From NCBI RefSeq assembly GCF_900105595.1, contig NZ_LT629784.1, positions 4,562,155 to 4,626,154 on the forward strand: DNA of 64,000 nucleotides, written 5' to 3'. This stretch comes from Stappia sp. ES.058 (GTDB taxonomy: Bacteria; Pseudomonadota; Alphaproteobacteria; Rhizobiales; Stappiaceae). Each line of letters opens with the position of its first letter. The stretch's first letter is position 1. Under the pieces are notes generated by a model. That model was not told the DNA's origin. It was given only the letters and a program-made list of their open reading frames with translations, and did no database searches. Below, in pieces: positions 26,543 through 34,990 of the stretch. Position numbers and translations under genes: made by a program.

Positions 26543-27523
26543 TCAGGTCGCGCAACCGACGCCGGGGGTCGGGCGCGGCTGGAACAAAGATCCGACCGGC
26601 GTCCGGCGAAGCCTGTCGCCGTCGCGGTCGATGAAGAGCGTTTCGAGGCCGAGTTTACGGGCGAGACGCGCGCCCTCCAAGCGTCCTTTGACCATCAGCG
26701 CCGTTGCCCAGGCATCCGCCGTCATGCAGGTGTCGGCGACGACGGTGACCGAGGCCGGCGCATGCGCCAGCGGGCCGCCGCGCTTCGGGTCCATCGTGTG
26801 CGACAGCCGCTGCCCGCCGACCTCGACGAAATGGCGATAATCGCCGGACGTGGCAACGGCGGTATCCTCAAGCGCCAGGATCGCGCAGGGTTTGCGCGTG
26901 AGCGGATCCGGGTCCTCGATGGCGATGGTCCAGGGCGACCCGTCCGGCTGTGCGCCGAGCGCGCGCAGCTCGCCGTCGATGGCAAGGAGCGCAGCGGGTA
27001 TGGCGAACGCCCTGGCGATCTCGGCGAGCCGGTCGACGCCATACCCCTTGGCGATGCCGCAAAGGTCGAGCGACACCGGCGAATGTTTGCGCGCCCGTCC
27101 GCCCGCACAGTCGAGTTCCAGCACGTCATGTGCGGCCGGTCGCGTGGCGGAAAGGGCTGCGCGGATGCGGGTCTCCTCCGCCGCCTCGGGGCCGAATCCC
27201 CAGGCCGAAACCGCATCGCCCATGGCAATATCAAAGGCGCCGTCCGAGGCGCGGCCGACCGCAAGTCCCGCGTCGAGCACCGTCATCAGCGCGGCCGGAA
27301 GGGCGACCCAGACATCCGTCGGGGCCGCGTTCAGCCGCATGAGATCGCTGTCGGCTTTCCAGGTGGACATTTGCGCGTCCACCTCGGCCACGGCCTGCGC
27401 CATGGCGCGTTCGGCAGGCGCGACGTCGAAATCCGCCGGCATGTGAAACAGGGCGGACCAGCGGGTGCCCATCGTCGCGCCGTTCAGGGCGTGGCGTGTG
27501 AGGTCAGTAAATGTCTTCGCCAT
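26543..27523 (-). CDS. apbE: FAD:protein FMN transferase (ApbE)
   Basis: ApbE transfers FMN from FAD to a Ser/Thr of periplasmic flavoproteins. The 326-residue product has MGTRW near the N-terminus, DGAFDIAMGD, LDLCGIAKGYGVDRLAE and SHTMDPKRGGPLAHAPASVTVVA. The TCMTADAWATALMV segment carries the metal-binding residues. A cleavable signal is not obvious from this start, so export may rely on another start or the protein may act in the cytoplasm. It overlaps the reductase fusion gene by 20 bases; the natural acceptor is probably the DUF2271 protein two genes upstream. Confidence 0.9.
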   Translation of the reverse strand: MAKTFTDLTRHALNGATMGTRWSALFHMPADFDVAPAERAMAQAVAEVDAQMSTWKADSDLMRLNAAPTDVWVALPAALMTVLDAGLAVGRASDGAFDIAMGDAVSAWGFGPEAAEETRIRAALSATRPAAHDVLELDCAGGRARKHSPVSLDLCGIAKGYGVDRLAEIARAFAIPAALLAIDGELRALGAQPDGSPWTIAIEDPDPLTRKPCAILALEDTAVATSGDYRHFVEVGGQRLSHTMDPKRGGPLAHAPASVTVVADTCMTADAWATALMVKGRLEGARLARKLGLETLFIDRDGDRLRRTPVGSLFQPRPTPGVGCAT

Positions 27524-29711
27524 ATCGGCCCTCGGCTTTGAGTGTCTGAAGGGAGAGGCCCCGGGGTGCGAGGATCTCGGCCAGCGCTTGGGCAACACCC
27601 GCCGCCATGCCGCGCCCGCCGCACACCAGTACCTCGGCACCGTCGGCGATCAGCTGCGCCACTCTTGCGCCATCGCGGCGCAGTGCGTCCTGGACATAGG
27701 TGCGCGTATCCGCCCGCGAGAATGCGGTGGTGAGCGAGGTGAGCCGTCCGTCCGTCCGCCATTCGCAAAGCTCCGCGCCGTAAAGCAGGTCGCTGTCGGG
27801 ATGCCGGACACCGAACCACAGGTGCATCGGGCGTTTGTCTGCATTGGCCCGGGCAAAGCCGGCAAGCGGCCCGATGCCCGTTCCTGCGCCGATCAGGATC
27901 ACCGGCGCGCGGCCGCGTTTTGGCCGGAACGTCGGGTTGGGGCGCACGAAGGCACGCATTCCGTCGCCGGGTTGAAGGCTCAGGAGCTGTCCCGAGCACA
28001 GCCCGCCGGGGTGTTTTTTCACACAGATCTCGGCAAAACCGTCGCTCGTCGCGGAGGCGAGCGAATAGAACCGGGTGACGGGCGAGCCGTCCGGCACGAT
28101 GCCGAGGAGGTCGCCGGCGGCGAAGCGCGGCAGGCCCTGGCCCAGCCAGCGACGCCAGACCGGCACCCGGGGCACGGCAAAGCGCAGGATGGAAACCGGC
28201 GTCTGCATGTCCGTGCCGTAGTCGCGGCGCGAGACGAGCGTCAGATCCTCGGTGCGCGGCGCGAGCGGCTGGTGATCGATCTCCAGCGGCGTGCCGATGG
28301 CGGCCCCGAAGGCGCGCGCCCAGCGGGTGAAATCCTGCGGCGACTGGCGGTCCACGCTGTCCATCGGCAGGAGCTCCGCCCAGCCTTTCGCCTCTGCCGC
28401 ATCCGCGACATCTTTGGCGAAACCGCAAAAGGCGGGAAAACTGCGGTCGCCGAAGCCAAGCACCGCAAGCGATGCGGCGGGGGGTGCGGGCATTGCCACC
28501 AGCCGGTCGAGAAAGTTCGCGGCCGAGGCCGGCGCCGTGCCGTCGCCATAGGTCGCGGCAAGCACGACGATGCGCCTGGCGCTTGTGTAGCGTGTCGGCG
28601 CGAAACGCGACATCGCATCGGTGTGCACCGTGTGGCCGGCGGCAGCGAGCGCGTCATGCAGCGTCTTTGCAAAGCCCCAGGTGGTGCCGCCTTCGCTGCC
28701 GACCAGCAGGATCGTGTCGGCCCGACCCGGCGCGGCATTGGCACGGATGCGCGGCCGCTTGCCGGCGCCGCCCGCCCACAGCACGACGCCCGTTCCGGCC
28801 ATCACGGGAATGCCGAGCGCCATCAATCCGAGGACAAGCCCGAGCAGGGACGCGCCTTCGCCGGTGTGCAGCATATAGACGGTTTCGGTGATCTGCTCCC
28901 AGCCGCCGAGATCGCGCCAGGCGATGAGCGCGCCGGTGCCCTGGTCGATATAGCCCTGGCCGGCATCGGTCTTCAGCGTGAAGGCGTCCGTCGGGTCGTC
29001 GGGGTAGGGAAAGGTGAGTTCGCGCAAGGAGGAGACGGCGGTGTCGCGCAGCGCCGGCATGTCGTCGGGCTTCGCACTGGTTTCCCCGCTAACGGGGGGA
29101 AAGGCCGGGGGACCGGCCCCCTCCGGCAGGAGGGCGAAGGTTGACGCGCTCATCCACAAAGCGGTGACCGAGGAGAGCAGCAGGCCCGCGACGGTTGTCC
29201 GCGCGATCTCCACATGCAGCCGCCCGGACAAGGGGCCCTTGAGCGGCGAAAACATCTTCCGCCAGCCGCCGGTGCGCCGCGCGACGAGTGCGATGCCGCT
29301 GATCGAGAGGAGAAGCAGCGAGACAGCGCCAACCGCCGCCGCGATCCGGCCCGTGTCGTCGAGGAACAGCGACCGGTGCAGGGTCTTCAGCCAGCCGTGG
29401 GCGGCCGGCGCGTCGGCGCTTGCCACGCCCGCGCCGGTTGCCGGATCGATTGTCGCGGCGCCCGGCGTGCCATCCTCGAACCAATAGGCGACAATCCGGC
29501 CCGACGGGGCGCGCCGGATTTGCTCGACGCCCGGATATTCAGCCTGGATCCGCGTCGCGAGCGCCGCGACGCTGAGCCGTGCCTCAGTCTGCGCCGGAGT
29601 CTGGAGGCTTTCCAGCGCCGGGAACAGCGAGAGGGCGGCGCCCGACAGGGCGAGCACCACCAGGAGCGCCGCGGCAATGAGGCCCGGCCATCGGTGCAGA
29701 CTGCGGATCAT
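27504..29711 (-). CDS. PepSY - flavodoxin - FAD/NAD(P) reductase fusion
   Basis: This 735-residue inner-membrane protein starts with a PepSY transmembrane module (TM at 9-31, 122-145, about 175-200 and 285-318, with HRWPGLIAAALLVVLALSG and WLKTLHRSLFLDD). Next come a flavodoxin domain (about 335-480, ILLVGSEGGTTWGFA) and a sulfite-reductase-like FAD/NADPH domain (about 500-735, with FYSLASAT, GGLCSG, IGAGTGIGPLAGFAR and LVCGGRGM). It should pass electrons from cytoplasmic NAD(P)H across the membrane. The neighbours ApbE and DUF2271 suggest a flavinylated periplasmic acceptor. Confidence 0.9.
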   Translation of the reverse strand: MIRSLHRWPGLIAAALLVVLALSGAALSLFPALESLQTPAQTEARLSVAALATRIQAEYPGVEQIRRAPSGRIVAYWFEDGTPGAATIDPATGAGVASADAPAAHGWLKTLHRSLFLDDTGRIAAAVGAVSLLLLSISGIALVARRTGGWRKMFSPLKGPLSGRLHVEIARTTVAGLLLSSVTALWMSASTFALLPEGAGPPAFPPVSGETSAKPDDMPALRDTAVSSLRELTFPYPDDPTDAFTLKTDAGQGYIDQGTGALIAWRDLGGWEQITETVYMLHTGEGASLLGLVLGLMALGIPVMAGTGVVLWAGGAGKRPRIRANAAPGRADTILLVGSEGGTTWGFAKTLHDALAAAGHTVHTDAMSRFAPTRYTSARRIVVLAATYGDGTAPASAANFLDRLVAMPAPPAASLAVLGFGDRSFPAFCGFAKDVADAAEAKGWAELLPMDSVDRQSPQDFTRWARAFGAAIGTPLEIDHQPLAPRTEDLTLVSRRDYGTDMQTPVSILRFAVPRVPVWRRWLGQGLPRFAAGDLLGIVPDGSPVTRFYSLASATSDGFAEICVKKHPGGLCSGQLLSLQPGDGMRAFVRPNPTFRPKRGRAPVILIGAGTGIGPLAGFARANADKRPMHLWFGVRHPDSDLLYGAELCEWRTDGRLTSLTTAFSRADTRTYVQDALRRDGARVAQLIADGAEVLVCGGRGMAAGVAQALAEILAPRGLSLQTLKAEGRYGEDIY

Positions 29712-29724
29712 GACAATCGCTCCG

Positions 29725-30207
29725 TTACATGTCGTAGGAGAAGGAGGAGATGTAGCGGCGCCCGCGCGCGGGTTTTCCGGCGCCGGCGGAGGTCAGCGGA
29801 ACGACGATTTCCGACGGGCTGTCGCGCATGTCCTCGACGGCGGCGTCGATATGCAGTTCGTAGCCGGCATCGAAGAGCGCGTCGGAGAGATCGAGCGTGA
29901 TCGAGAGCTGACGTCCCGCGCCGACACTTGCGCCGGTGATGCCGTTGATCTCGGCGGTGTTTCCGGCTGTGGCGCGATACCAGTCGCGCAGGTGTTCGTA
30001 GTATTTGGACTTGCCCCCGGCCATCCACAGGCTGCCCTTGTAGGCGCCGGAGGCGTCGGTGACGTAAAGCGCCAGATAGGCGCCGTCGCCGCCGTAGGTG
30101 TTCAGCGTCGTGGTCAGGGTCACCGGCCGGGCCTGCGCGGCGCCGGGAAGGGCGAGTGCCGTGGTCAGCGCCGTGGTGAGGGCAAGGGCGGCAAGAAGGG
30201 ATTTCAT
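29725..30207 (-). CDS. DUF2271 periplasmic protein, candidate flavinylation target
   Basis: The 160-residue product has a signal peptide (1 to about 27, ending AAQA) followed by a DUF2271 domain (VTLTTTLNTYGGDGAYLALYV, KYYEHLRDWYRAT). At residues 88-95, NGITGASV resembles the [ST]GA[ST] sites where ApbE attaches FMN; Ser94 would be the acceptor. DUF2271, PepSY and ApbE genes are known to cluster. The start at 30207 follows GGAGATC. It lies 13 bases upstream of the reductase fusion in the same operon. Confidence 0.8.
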   Translation of the reverse strand: MKSLLAALALTTALTTALALPGAAQARPVTLTTTLNTYGGDGAYLALYVTDASGAYKGSLWMAGGKSKYYEHLRDWYRATAGNTAEINGITGASVGAGRQLSITLDLSDALFDAGYELHIDAAVEDMRDSPSEIVVPLTSAGAGKPARGRRYISSFSYDM

Positions 30208-30293
30208 CGGGGATCTCCGGCCTGCAAAGGTGAGGGGGGTGGTCCCGCCGCCGGAACGGGCGGCGGGCATTGGCGGGTGTGGGGCGAAAGCGG

Positions 30294-30638
30294 TCAGTTC
30301 ACCTTGACCTTGGGGGCGGCGCCGCTGCCGAACAGGCCGTTGGCCGGCGGGGCCACGGTGCCGGCGGGTGCGGCGTTCATGCCGCCACGGCGTCCGCCGT
30401 AATCGTCGTCATCATCATCTTCGTCATCGTCGTCGTCATGATCCTCGTCGTCGCGCTCATGATCGTCGTCGTCATTGCTGGCGAGCTTCAAAAAACCGTC
30501 CTGGAGCGTCGCCGCGCCCTTGGAGATGGCCGCATAGGGTTCGTCCAGGTCGAGGGTCCTGATGGCGCCGATGGCGGGCGCCGCGATCAGCGCGCCGAGT
30601 GCTGTGGTGGCGGCGAGAACGGCAAGTTTCGTCTTCAT
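30294..30638 (-). CDS. Secreted Asp/His-rich acidic protein
   Basis: The 114-residue product has a signal peptide (MKTKLAVLAATTALGALIAAPAIG), a short helical region, and then about 30 residues made almost entirely of Asp with a few His, Glu and Arg. A Gly/Ala/Pro-rich tail follows. I know no defined function; the acidic block would bind divalent or trivalent cations in the periplasm. It starts the redox operon 86 bases before the DUF2271 gene. The Asp tract is encoded by GAC/GAT repeats, which may vary in length. Confidence 0.7.
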   Translation of the reverse strand: MKTKLAVLAATTALGALIAAPAIGAIRTLDLDEPYAAISKGAATLQDGFLKLASNDDDDHERDDEDHDDDDDEDDDDDDYGGRRGGMNAAPAGTVAPPANGLFGSGAAPKVKVN

Positions 30639-30720
30639 GGCAACGTCTCCTCGTGATGTATCGATGCGAGGACAGTCGCGCTCCAGCCTGAGGGCTTGCT
30701 GACGGGTTGCGGATTTTCGC

Positions 30721-30737
30721 TTCAGCTTGGCGTCAGG
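30721..30737. promoter_or_regulatory. Candidate response-regulator site before the Asp-rich gene
   Basis: TTCAGCTTGGCGTCAGG upstream of the acidic protein gene resembles TTCAGCTTGCCGTAAGC at 31832, upstream of the response-regulator gene. Both lie in short intergenic regions of the same redox cluster. This is a two-site similarity only. Confidence 0.3.
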
Positions 30738-30813
30738 TTCGGGCGCCAGCGAAACGAAAAAGCCGGCTCGCGAAGGCGCGGGCCGGCCAGGAAAGGCGCA
30801 AGGCAGGAAACTC

Positions 30814-31419
30814 TCAGTCGATATCGCCCGGCTCGGGCTTGCGCTTGTCGCCGGTGATCATCGCCCGCGCCAGATTCTCGCGGTGACGGATCGACGCCAG
30901 CGCCACGCCGCCGAGATGCAGGATGACGAGAATCAGCATCAGGTCGGCAAGGATCTCGTGAACTTCTTCCAAACCGCCTTCGCCGCCATATGCGGCGGTG
31001 GCGTCATCGTCGTCGGCAAGCGCTGAGGCCACGACCGGAGGCAAATGCGAGAACAGCGACTGTCGCCCGGGGTCTTCCATCAGCCAGCCGGTGTAGGCGG
31101 TCGCCGACATCACGACCAGGATCGCCAGGATCATGACCGCGCCAGCCGGGTTGTGGCCGATGTAGCGCGCTTCCCGCCTTGCAAGGATCTCCCGCAGATA
31201 GTGCAAGACGGCGCCTGGTCCGCGCACGAACTGCGAGAAACGGGCATAGCGCGTGCCGATGACCCCCCAAAGGATGCGCAGGGAAATCAGCGCGACGGCC
31301 GCATAGCCCGCCCATTCGTGCAGGTCAGACCATTCTTCTGCACTGAGCCAGGCCACCGCGAAGGCGACCACAAGGCTCCAGTGAAACACTCTGACCAACG
31401 GGTCCCATACGCGTATCAT
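30814..31419 (-). CDS. Cytochrome b561-family diheme membrane protein
   Basis: The 201-residue protein has four TM helices and the family's histidines: VWDPLVRVFHWSLV (helix 1), DLHEWAGYAAVALISLRILWGVIGT (helix 2), a third helix with TAYTGWLM, and EEVHEILADLMLILVILHLGGVAL (helix 4). It should carry electrons between quinol or a cytoplasmic donor and periplasmic partners. An acidic insert (ADDDDATAAYGGEGG) precedes the last helix. The start at 31419 follows GGAG six bases upstream; an ATG at 31431 lacks such a site. Confidence 0.9.
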   Translation of the reverse strand: MIRVWDPLVRVFHWSLVVAFAVAWLSAEEWSDLHEWAGYAAVALISLRILWGVIGTRYARFSQFVRGPGAVLHYLREILARREARYIGHNPAGAVMILAILVVMSATAYTGWLMEDPGRQSLFSHLPPVVASALADDDDATAAYGGEGGLEEVHEILADLMLILVILHLGGVALASIRHRENLARAMITGDKRKPEPGDID

Positions 31420-31471
31420 GCTATTCTCCATCGGTGGCGCCTGTCGGAATGTCGGAACCGACAGGTCGATC

Positions 31472-31747
31472 TCAGTCGTCGAATTCGAACTCCACGATGT
31501 CCAGCGTCGCGGGATCGACCTTCACCTCGATCGTGCGGCCTTGCGCGTCGCGGCCCTTGATCTCGTAACAGCCGTCGTCGATCTTGATGCGCCGAACCGA
31601 CCAGCCCTTGGCCTCGGCCATGGTCTTGACTGCCTTGCGCGGCTGCCAGTCCGCCATCGGCACCGTGCAGTCGTCGTCGCTGGCGCCAGCCGGACCGGTT
31701 GCGCCAAGGGACAAAAGCGCGGCGAGGAGAATGAGGGGCATCTTCAT
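31472..31747 (-). CDS. Small periplasmic PepSY-domain protein
   Basis: The 91-residue product has a signal peptide (1 to about 22, AGAS) and a single PepSY domain: WQPRKAVKTMAEAKGWSVRRIKIDDGCYEIKG, then VDPATLDIVEFEFDD. Two cysteines (Cys27, and Cys60 in DDGCYE) could form a disulfide. Such proteins often accompany cytochrome b561 and an OmpR-type two-component pair, as here. It lies 52 bases upstream of the cytochrome gene. Confidence 0.85.
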   Translation of the reverse strand: MKMPLILLAALLSLGATGPAGASDDDCTVPMADWQPRKAVKTMAEAKGWSVRRIKIDDGCYEIKGRDAQGRTIEVKVDPATLDIVEFEFDD

Positions 31748-31763
31748 GGGAGGACTCCGGTGC

Positions 31764-31805
31764 GTGTCAGGTCTTGCCGTCTTTCATGCGCCGGCAAGCT
31801 GACAC
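31764..31805. promoter_or_regulatory. Long dyad between PepSY gene and response-regulator gene
   Basis: GTGTCAG-gt-CTTGCC on the left pairs with GGCAAG-CTGACAC on the right around a 14-base centre. The dyad lies in the 146-base region between divergent starts at 31747 and 31894. It is a good candidate for an OmpR-type operator controlling both directions; a transcript hairpin is the alternative. Confidence 0.45.
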
Positions 31806-31893
31806 GGACCTGAAGCCGGCGAGGGAGCGGCTTCAGCTTGCCGTAAGCCGGATAGGCGAGATAGATGCAAGGATCCACCAAGGGCGAGCCATC

Positions 31894-32553
31894 ATGCGCG
31901 TATTGCTGATTGAAGACGATGACGTGCTCGGCGCCGCCGTGCACGACCAGATCGCCGCCGACGGCCACTCGCTCGACTGGGTGAAGCGGCTGGATGCCGC
32001 GCGCGACGCCATCGCCGTTGCCGCCTACGACCTGGTGCTGCTCGACCTGATGCTGCCGGACGGGCGCGGCATTTCCTTTCTGAAAGAGCGCCGCGGCAAC
32101 GGCGACGTCACCCCGGTGATCATCCTCACCGCGCTCGACCAGGTCAGCGACCGGATCGAGGGGCTGAACGCCGGCGCCGACGACTATCTGGTCAAGCCTT
32201 TCGATCTCGCCGAGCTTTCCGCCCGCATCGGCTCGGTGGCCCGGCGGTATTCCGGCAATCCCAATCCGGTCATCACGCTGGGCCCGCTTGAAATCGACCT
32301 TGCCGCCCGCAGCCTGCGCAAGGACGGCAAGCCCGTCCCGCTCACCGCGCGCGAATGGGTGCTGTTCGAGGCCTTCGTCCAGCGGCCCGGCCAGCTTCTC
32401 TCCAAGGCGCAACTGGAAGAGCGGCTCTATTCCTTCGACACGGAGATCGAGAGCAACACCATCGAGGTGCATGTCAGCCGCCTGCGCAAGAAACTCGGTC
32501 GCGCTGCGATCACAACCGAACGGGGGCTGGGCTACCGCCTCAGCGCGCCATGA
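31894..32553 (+). CDS. OmpR-family response regulator
   Basis: The 219-residue protein has a receiver domain (acidic Glu7-Asp10, phosphorylated Asp51 in LLDLMLPDGRG, Lys in LVKPFD) and a C-terminal winged-helix DNA-binding domain (EVHVSRLRKKLG, TERGLGYRL). The start follows a long leader with no other conserved start. Its stop overlaps the kinase ATG by 4 bases. It probably controls the divergent PepSY/cytochrome/flavoprotein genes. Confidence 0.95.
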   Translation: MRVLLIEDDDVLGAAVHDQIAADGHSLDWVKRLDAARDAIAVAAYDLVLLDLMLPDGRGISFLKERRGNGDVTPVIILTALDQVSDRIEGLNAGADDYLVKPFDLAELSARIGSVARRYSGNPNPVITLGPLEIDLAARSLRKDGKPVPLTAREWVLFEAFVQRPGQLLSKAQLEERLYSFDTEIESNTIEVHVSRLRKKLGRAAITTERGLGYRLSAP

Positions 32554-33890
32554 GGTGGGCGCGCTCGATCCAGCTGCGCCTTGCGCTCGCGATCAGCCTG
32601 GGGGTCACGTTGCTGTGGATCGCGGCGGCCATCGTGACGGCCACGATCCTGCGTCACGAAATGGACGAGGTTTTCGACAGCGCGCTTCAGGAGACCGCGC
32701 AGCGCATCCTGCCACTTGCGGTGATGGACATCGTCGCCCGCGAGGAGGAAGGGCTGACGCAGCAGCTTGCCACCCTGCGGGCCCACGACGAGTTCTTCAC
32801 CTACATCGTGCGCGATGCGCAAGGGCGCCCCCTGCTCACCTCCCATGCCGCCGATGCGGCCATGTTTCCCGCCTATGATGGCATCGGCTTCAGCCAGACG
32901 GCAACGCATCGCTTCTATTTCGACGCCGCCCTGCAGGAGACGATCACCATCGCGGTCGCCGAACCGCTCGATCACCGCGCGGAGGTCGCGCGGGAAATGC
33001 GCATGGGCCTGGCCCTGCCGCTGCTTCTGGTTATCCCGCTCTCCGTGGCCATGATCCTCGTGGCGGTGCGGCTTGGCTTCCGCCCGGTGCGGAGACTTGG
33101 TGAGGCGCTTGCCACCCGCGGCGCGGCCGATCTGTCGCCGGTGCCGGCCGACGATCTCCCCGGCGAGGTCGCGCCGATCGCTGCCGCCGTCAACCAGTTG
33201 CTCCAACGGCTCGGGGCGGCGTTCGAGGCGGAGCGCAGCTTCGCCGCCAATGCGGCGCATGAGTTGCGCACCCCGGTGGCCGGCGCGCTTGCGCAGGCGC
33301 AGAGACTGCAGAGCGAGACGAACGATCCGGACGCCGTGCGCCGGGGTGCGGAGATTGAAACCACCCTGAAACGCCTGACGCGGCTTTCCGAAAAGCTGAT
33401 GCAACTGGCGCGCGCCGAAGGCGGGCGGCTGCGCACCGGTGACCCGGCGGACCTGCGCCCGATCCTCAAGATGGTCGCGGAGGATGTCGAACGCGCGCAC
33501 GCGAGCGGGCGTGTCGCGCTCGATCTTCCGCAGGTGGCGGTGCTGTCGGACATGGATCCGGATGCCTTCGCCATCCTGGCCCGCAACCTGATCGAGAATG
33601 CGTTGAAACACGGTGCGCGCGATGCGCCGGTTCTTGTCGCGCTGTCGCCGGCCGGGCGCTTCAGCGTCGTCAACGACGGCGTCGTGATCGCGCCCGACAC
33701 GCTGGTCCGGCTGACGGGCCGGTTCGAACGCGCGGACGGTCATGGCGACGGAAGCGGTCTGGGACTGGCCATCGTGCGCACCATAGCAGAGCGCGCGGAT
33801 TGCGTGCTGTCGCTGACCTCGCCCGCGCCGGGCCGTGCGGGCGGACTGGAGGCAGCCGTCGAGCTCTCGATGCGAGCGGGCGCGCGATAA
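32550..33890 (+). CDS. Sensor histidine kinase
   Basis: The 446-residue kinase has TM helices at about 12-34 and 152-174 bounding a periplasmic sensor of about 115 residues, a HAMP-like linker (GFRPVRRLGEAL), the phospho-acceptor His237 in FAANAAHELRTP, and an HATPase domain (ARNLIENALKHGA, GDGSGLGLAIVRTIAERA). The sensed signal is not evident; neighbours suggest redox state or metal. It is coupled to the response regulator gene. Confidence 0.93.
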   Translation: MRWARSIQLRLALAISLGVTLLWIAAAIVTATILRHEMDEVFDSALQETAQRILPLAVMDIVAREEEGLTQQLATLRAHDEFFTYIVRDAQGRPLLTSHAADAAMFPAYDGIGFSQTATHRFYFDAALQETITIAVAEPLDHRAEVAREMRMGLALPLLLVIPLSVAMILVAVRLGFRPVRRLGEALATRGAADLSPVPADDLPGEVAPIAAAVNQLLQRLGAAFEAERSFAANAAHELRTPVAGALAQAQRLQSETNDPDAVRRGAEIETTLKRLTRLSEKLMQLARAEGGRLRTGDPADLRPILKMVAEDVERAHASGRVALDLPQVAVLSDMDPDAFAILARNLIENALKHGARDAPVLVALSPAGRFSVVNDGVVIAPDTLVRLTGRFERADGHGDGSGLGLAIVRTIAERADCVLSLTSPAPGRAGGLEAAVELSMRAGAR

Positions 33891-33943
33891 GTGGCGCGCG
33901 CAGCCGGCGCCCGGCGTGAAACTTCCGTAGCGTCAAAATGTAT

Positions 33944-33971
33944 TTGCAACATATGAGTGTATAATTATAAT
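33944..33971 (+). promoter_or_regulatory. Sigma70-type promoter before the dioxygenase gene
   Basis: TTGCAA (33944-33949) and TATAAT (33966-33971) are separated by 16 bases in an AT-rich stretch between the kinase gene and the dioxygenase gene. This is one of the clearest housekeeping-type promoters in the window. Confidence 0.55.
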
Positions 33972-34093
33972 TCTCACGCAGGGGACGATAGTCTCCGGTC
34001 GCAAGTATTCCGTTTGCGGGCACACGTCATGCCCCGCGAGGGGAGGTCGGGTTTTTCCTTCTGAAACATTTTGGCAAGAGAAGGGGAATTGGC

Positions 34094-34903
34094 TTGGAAC
34101 GAAATGTGTTCGATGACGCGTATCTGGGCGACCTTTCTTCAATCTCTCCAGACAAGGTGATTGAAAACATATCGGATTTCGGGATCGTCACCTTCTCTGT
34201 CGACAGTGGAAACGCGCGACACGCCCTTGTTGGATTGGCGCAAGCCCTGGGGGAGATCCGCAGTCACCCGCATTCGGACAGGGACGGGGCGACGTCGATC
34301 GCCCCGAGGCGGGACAATGACCTGCATCCGGGTCGGATGGGGTTCACCCAGGAGCGTCTCCTGCCGCACACCGACGCGAGTTCGATGGCGTCGCCGCCCG
34401 ATCTTTTGCTGAACGTGTGTGCGACGCGTGCCGAACATGGCGGCGAGACCCTGCTGGTCGACATGAGGTCCGTGCTGACGCAGGCACTGAAAACGAACCC
34501 GGTGGCGCTGGAGCGGTTGTCCGCACCTGGCACCGTGATCTTCGGTACCGGCGGTTTTTCCCGCGCGTCGTCGGTGTTTGCGGTGCGCAATGGCCGCATC
34601 CATGTCCGCTTCCGCCAGGATGAGGGCGTGTTCTTCGGCGCCCCTGTCCTGAAAGAGGCACTGGAGTTGATCGGTCTGGTCGATGCCATGACCGTTCGGA
34701 TGTCCCTGGAAGAGGGACAGGGGTATATTGTCGACAATCACTGGTGGCTGCACGGTCGTGCAAGCTTTGCCGGACCGCGCGAAATCATCCGCATCCTGGC
34801 GGATGTCAGGGCGGACCGCTCTGGCGGTGTCGGGGAAACCGGGTTTCCCTGGCATGTCTCGTCGACGGCGCAGGAGAAAATCCGCGTCGGCACTGTCGGC
34901 TAG
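34094..34903 (+). CDS. TauD/TfdA-like Fe(II)/2-oxoglutarate dioxygenase
   Basis: The 269-residue product has the facial triad His92 and Asp94 (LLPHTDASS) and His220 (NHWWLHGR), with a nearby arginine for 2-oxoglutarate (Arg222 or Arg231). SPPDLLLNVCATRAEHGGETLLVD is typical of the TauD/TfdA family and of clavaminate-synthase-like enzymes. It probably hydroxylates a small molecule. The start is TTG at 34094 after AAGGGG; no ATG fits. The Nudix gene follows 87 bases later. Confidence 0.8.
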   Translation: MERNVFDDAYLGDLSSISPDKVIENISDFGIVTFSVDSGNARHALVGLAQALGEIRSHPHSDRDGATSIAPRRDNDLHPGRMGFTQERLLPHTDASSMASPPDLLLNVCATRAEHGGETLLVDMRSVLTQALKTNPVALERLSAPGTVIFGTGGFSRASSVFAVRNGRIHVRFRQDEGVFFGAPVLKEALELIGLVDAMTVRMSLEEGQGYIVDNHWWLHGRASFAGPREIIRILADVRADRSGGVGETGFPWHVSSTAQEKIRVGTVG

Positions 34904-34990
34904 ATCTGTGTGCGGATGCCTGACTCCGGACCCGCCGATCGGCCGGAGCTTGCCGGTTCTGGATAGGTTCGACGCAATGGAGAGACGGGT

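Noticed and set aside
24653-27541. A 962-codon open frame on the plus strand
   Set aside because: It lies antisense to the P-type ATPase and ApbE genes, which have complete family motifs; the long frame is a side effect of high GC codon use.
30370-30480. Triplet microsatellite-like tract
   Set aside because: It is the coding DNA of the Asp-rich protein, so I did not list it as a separate repeat.
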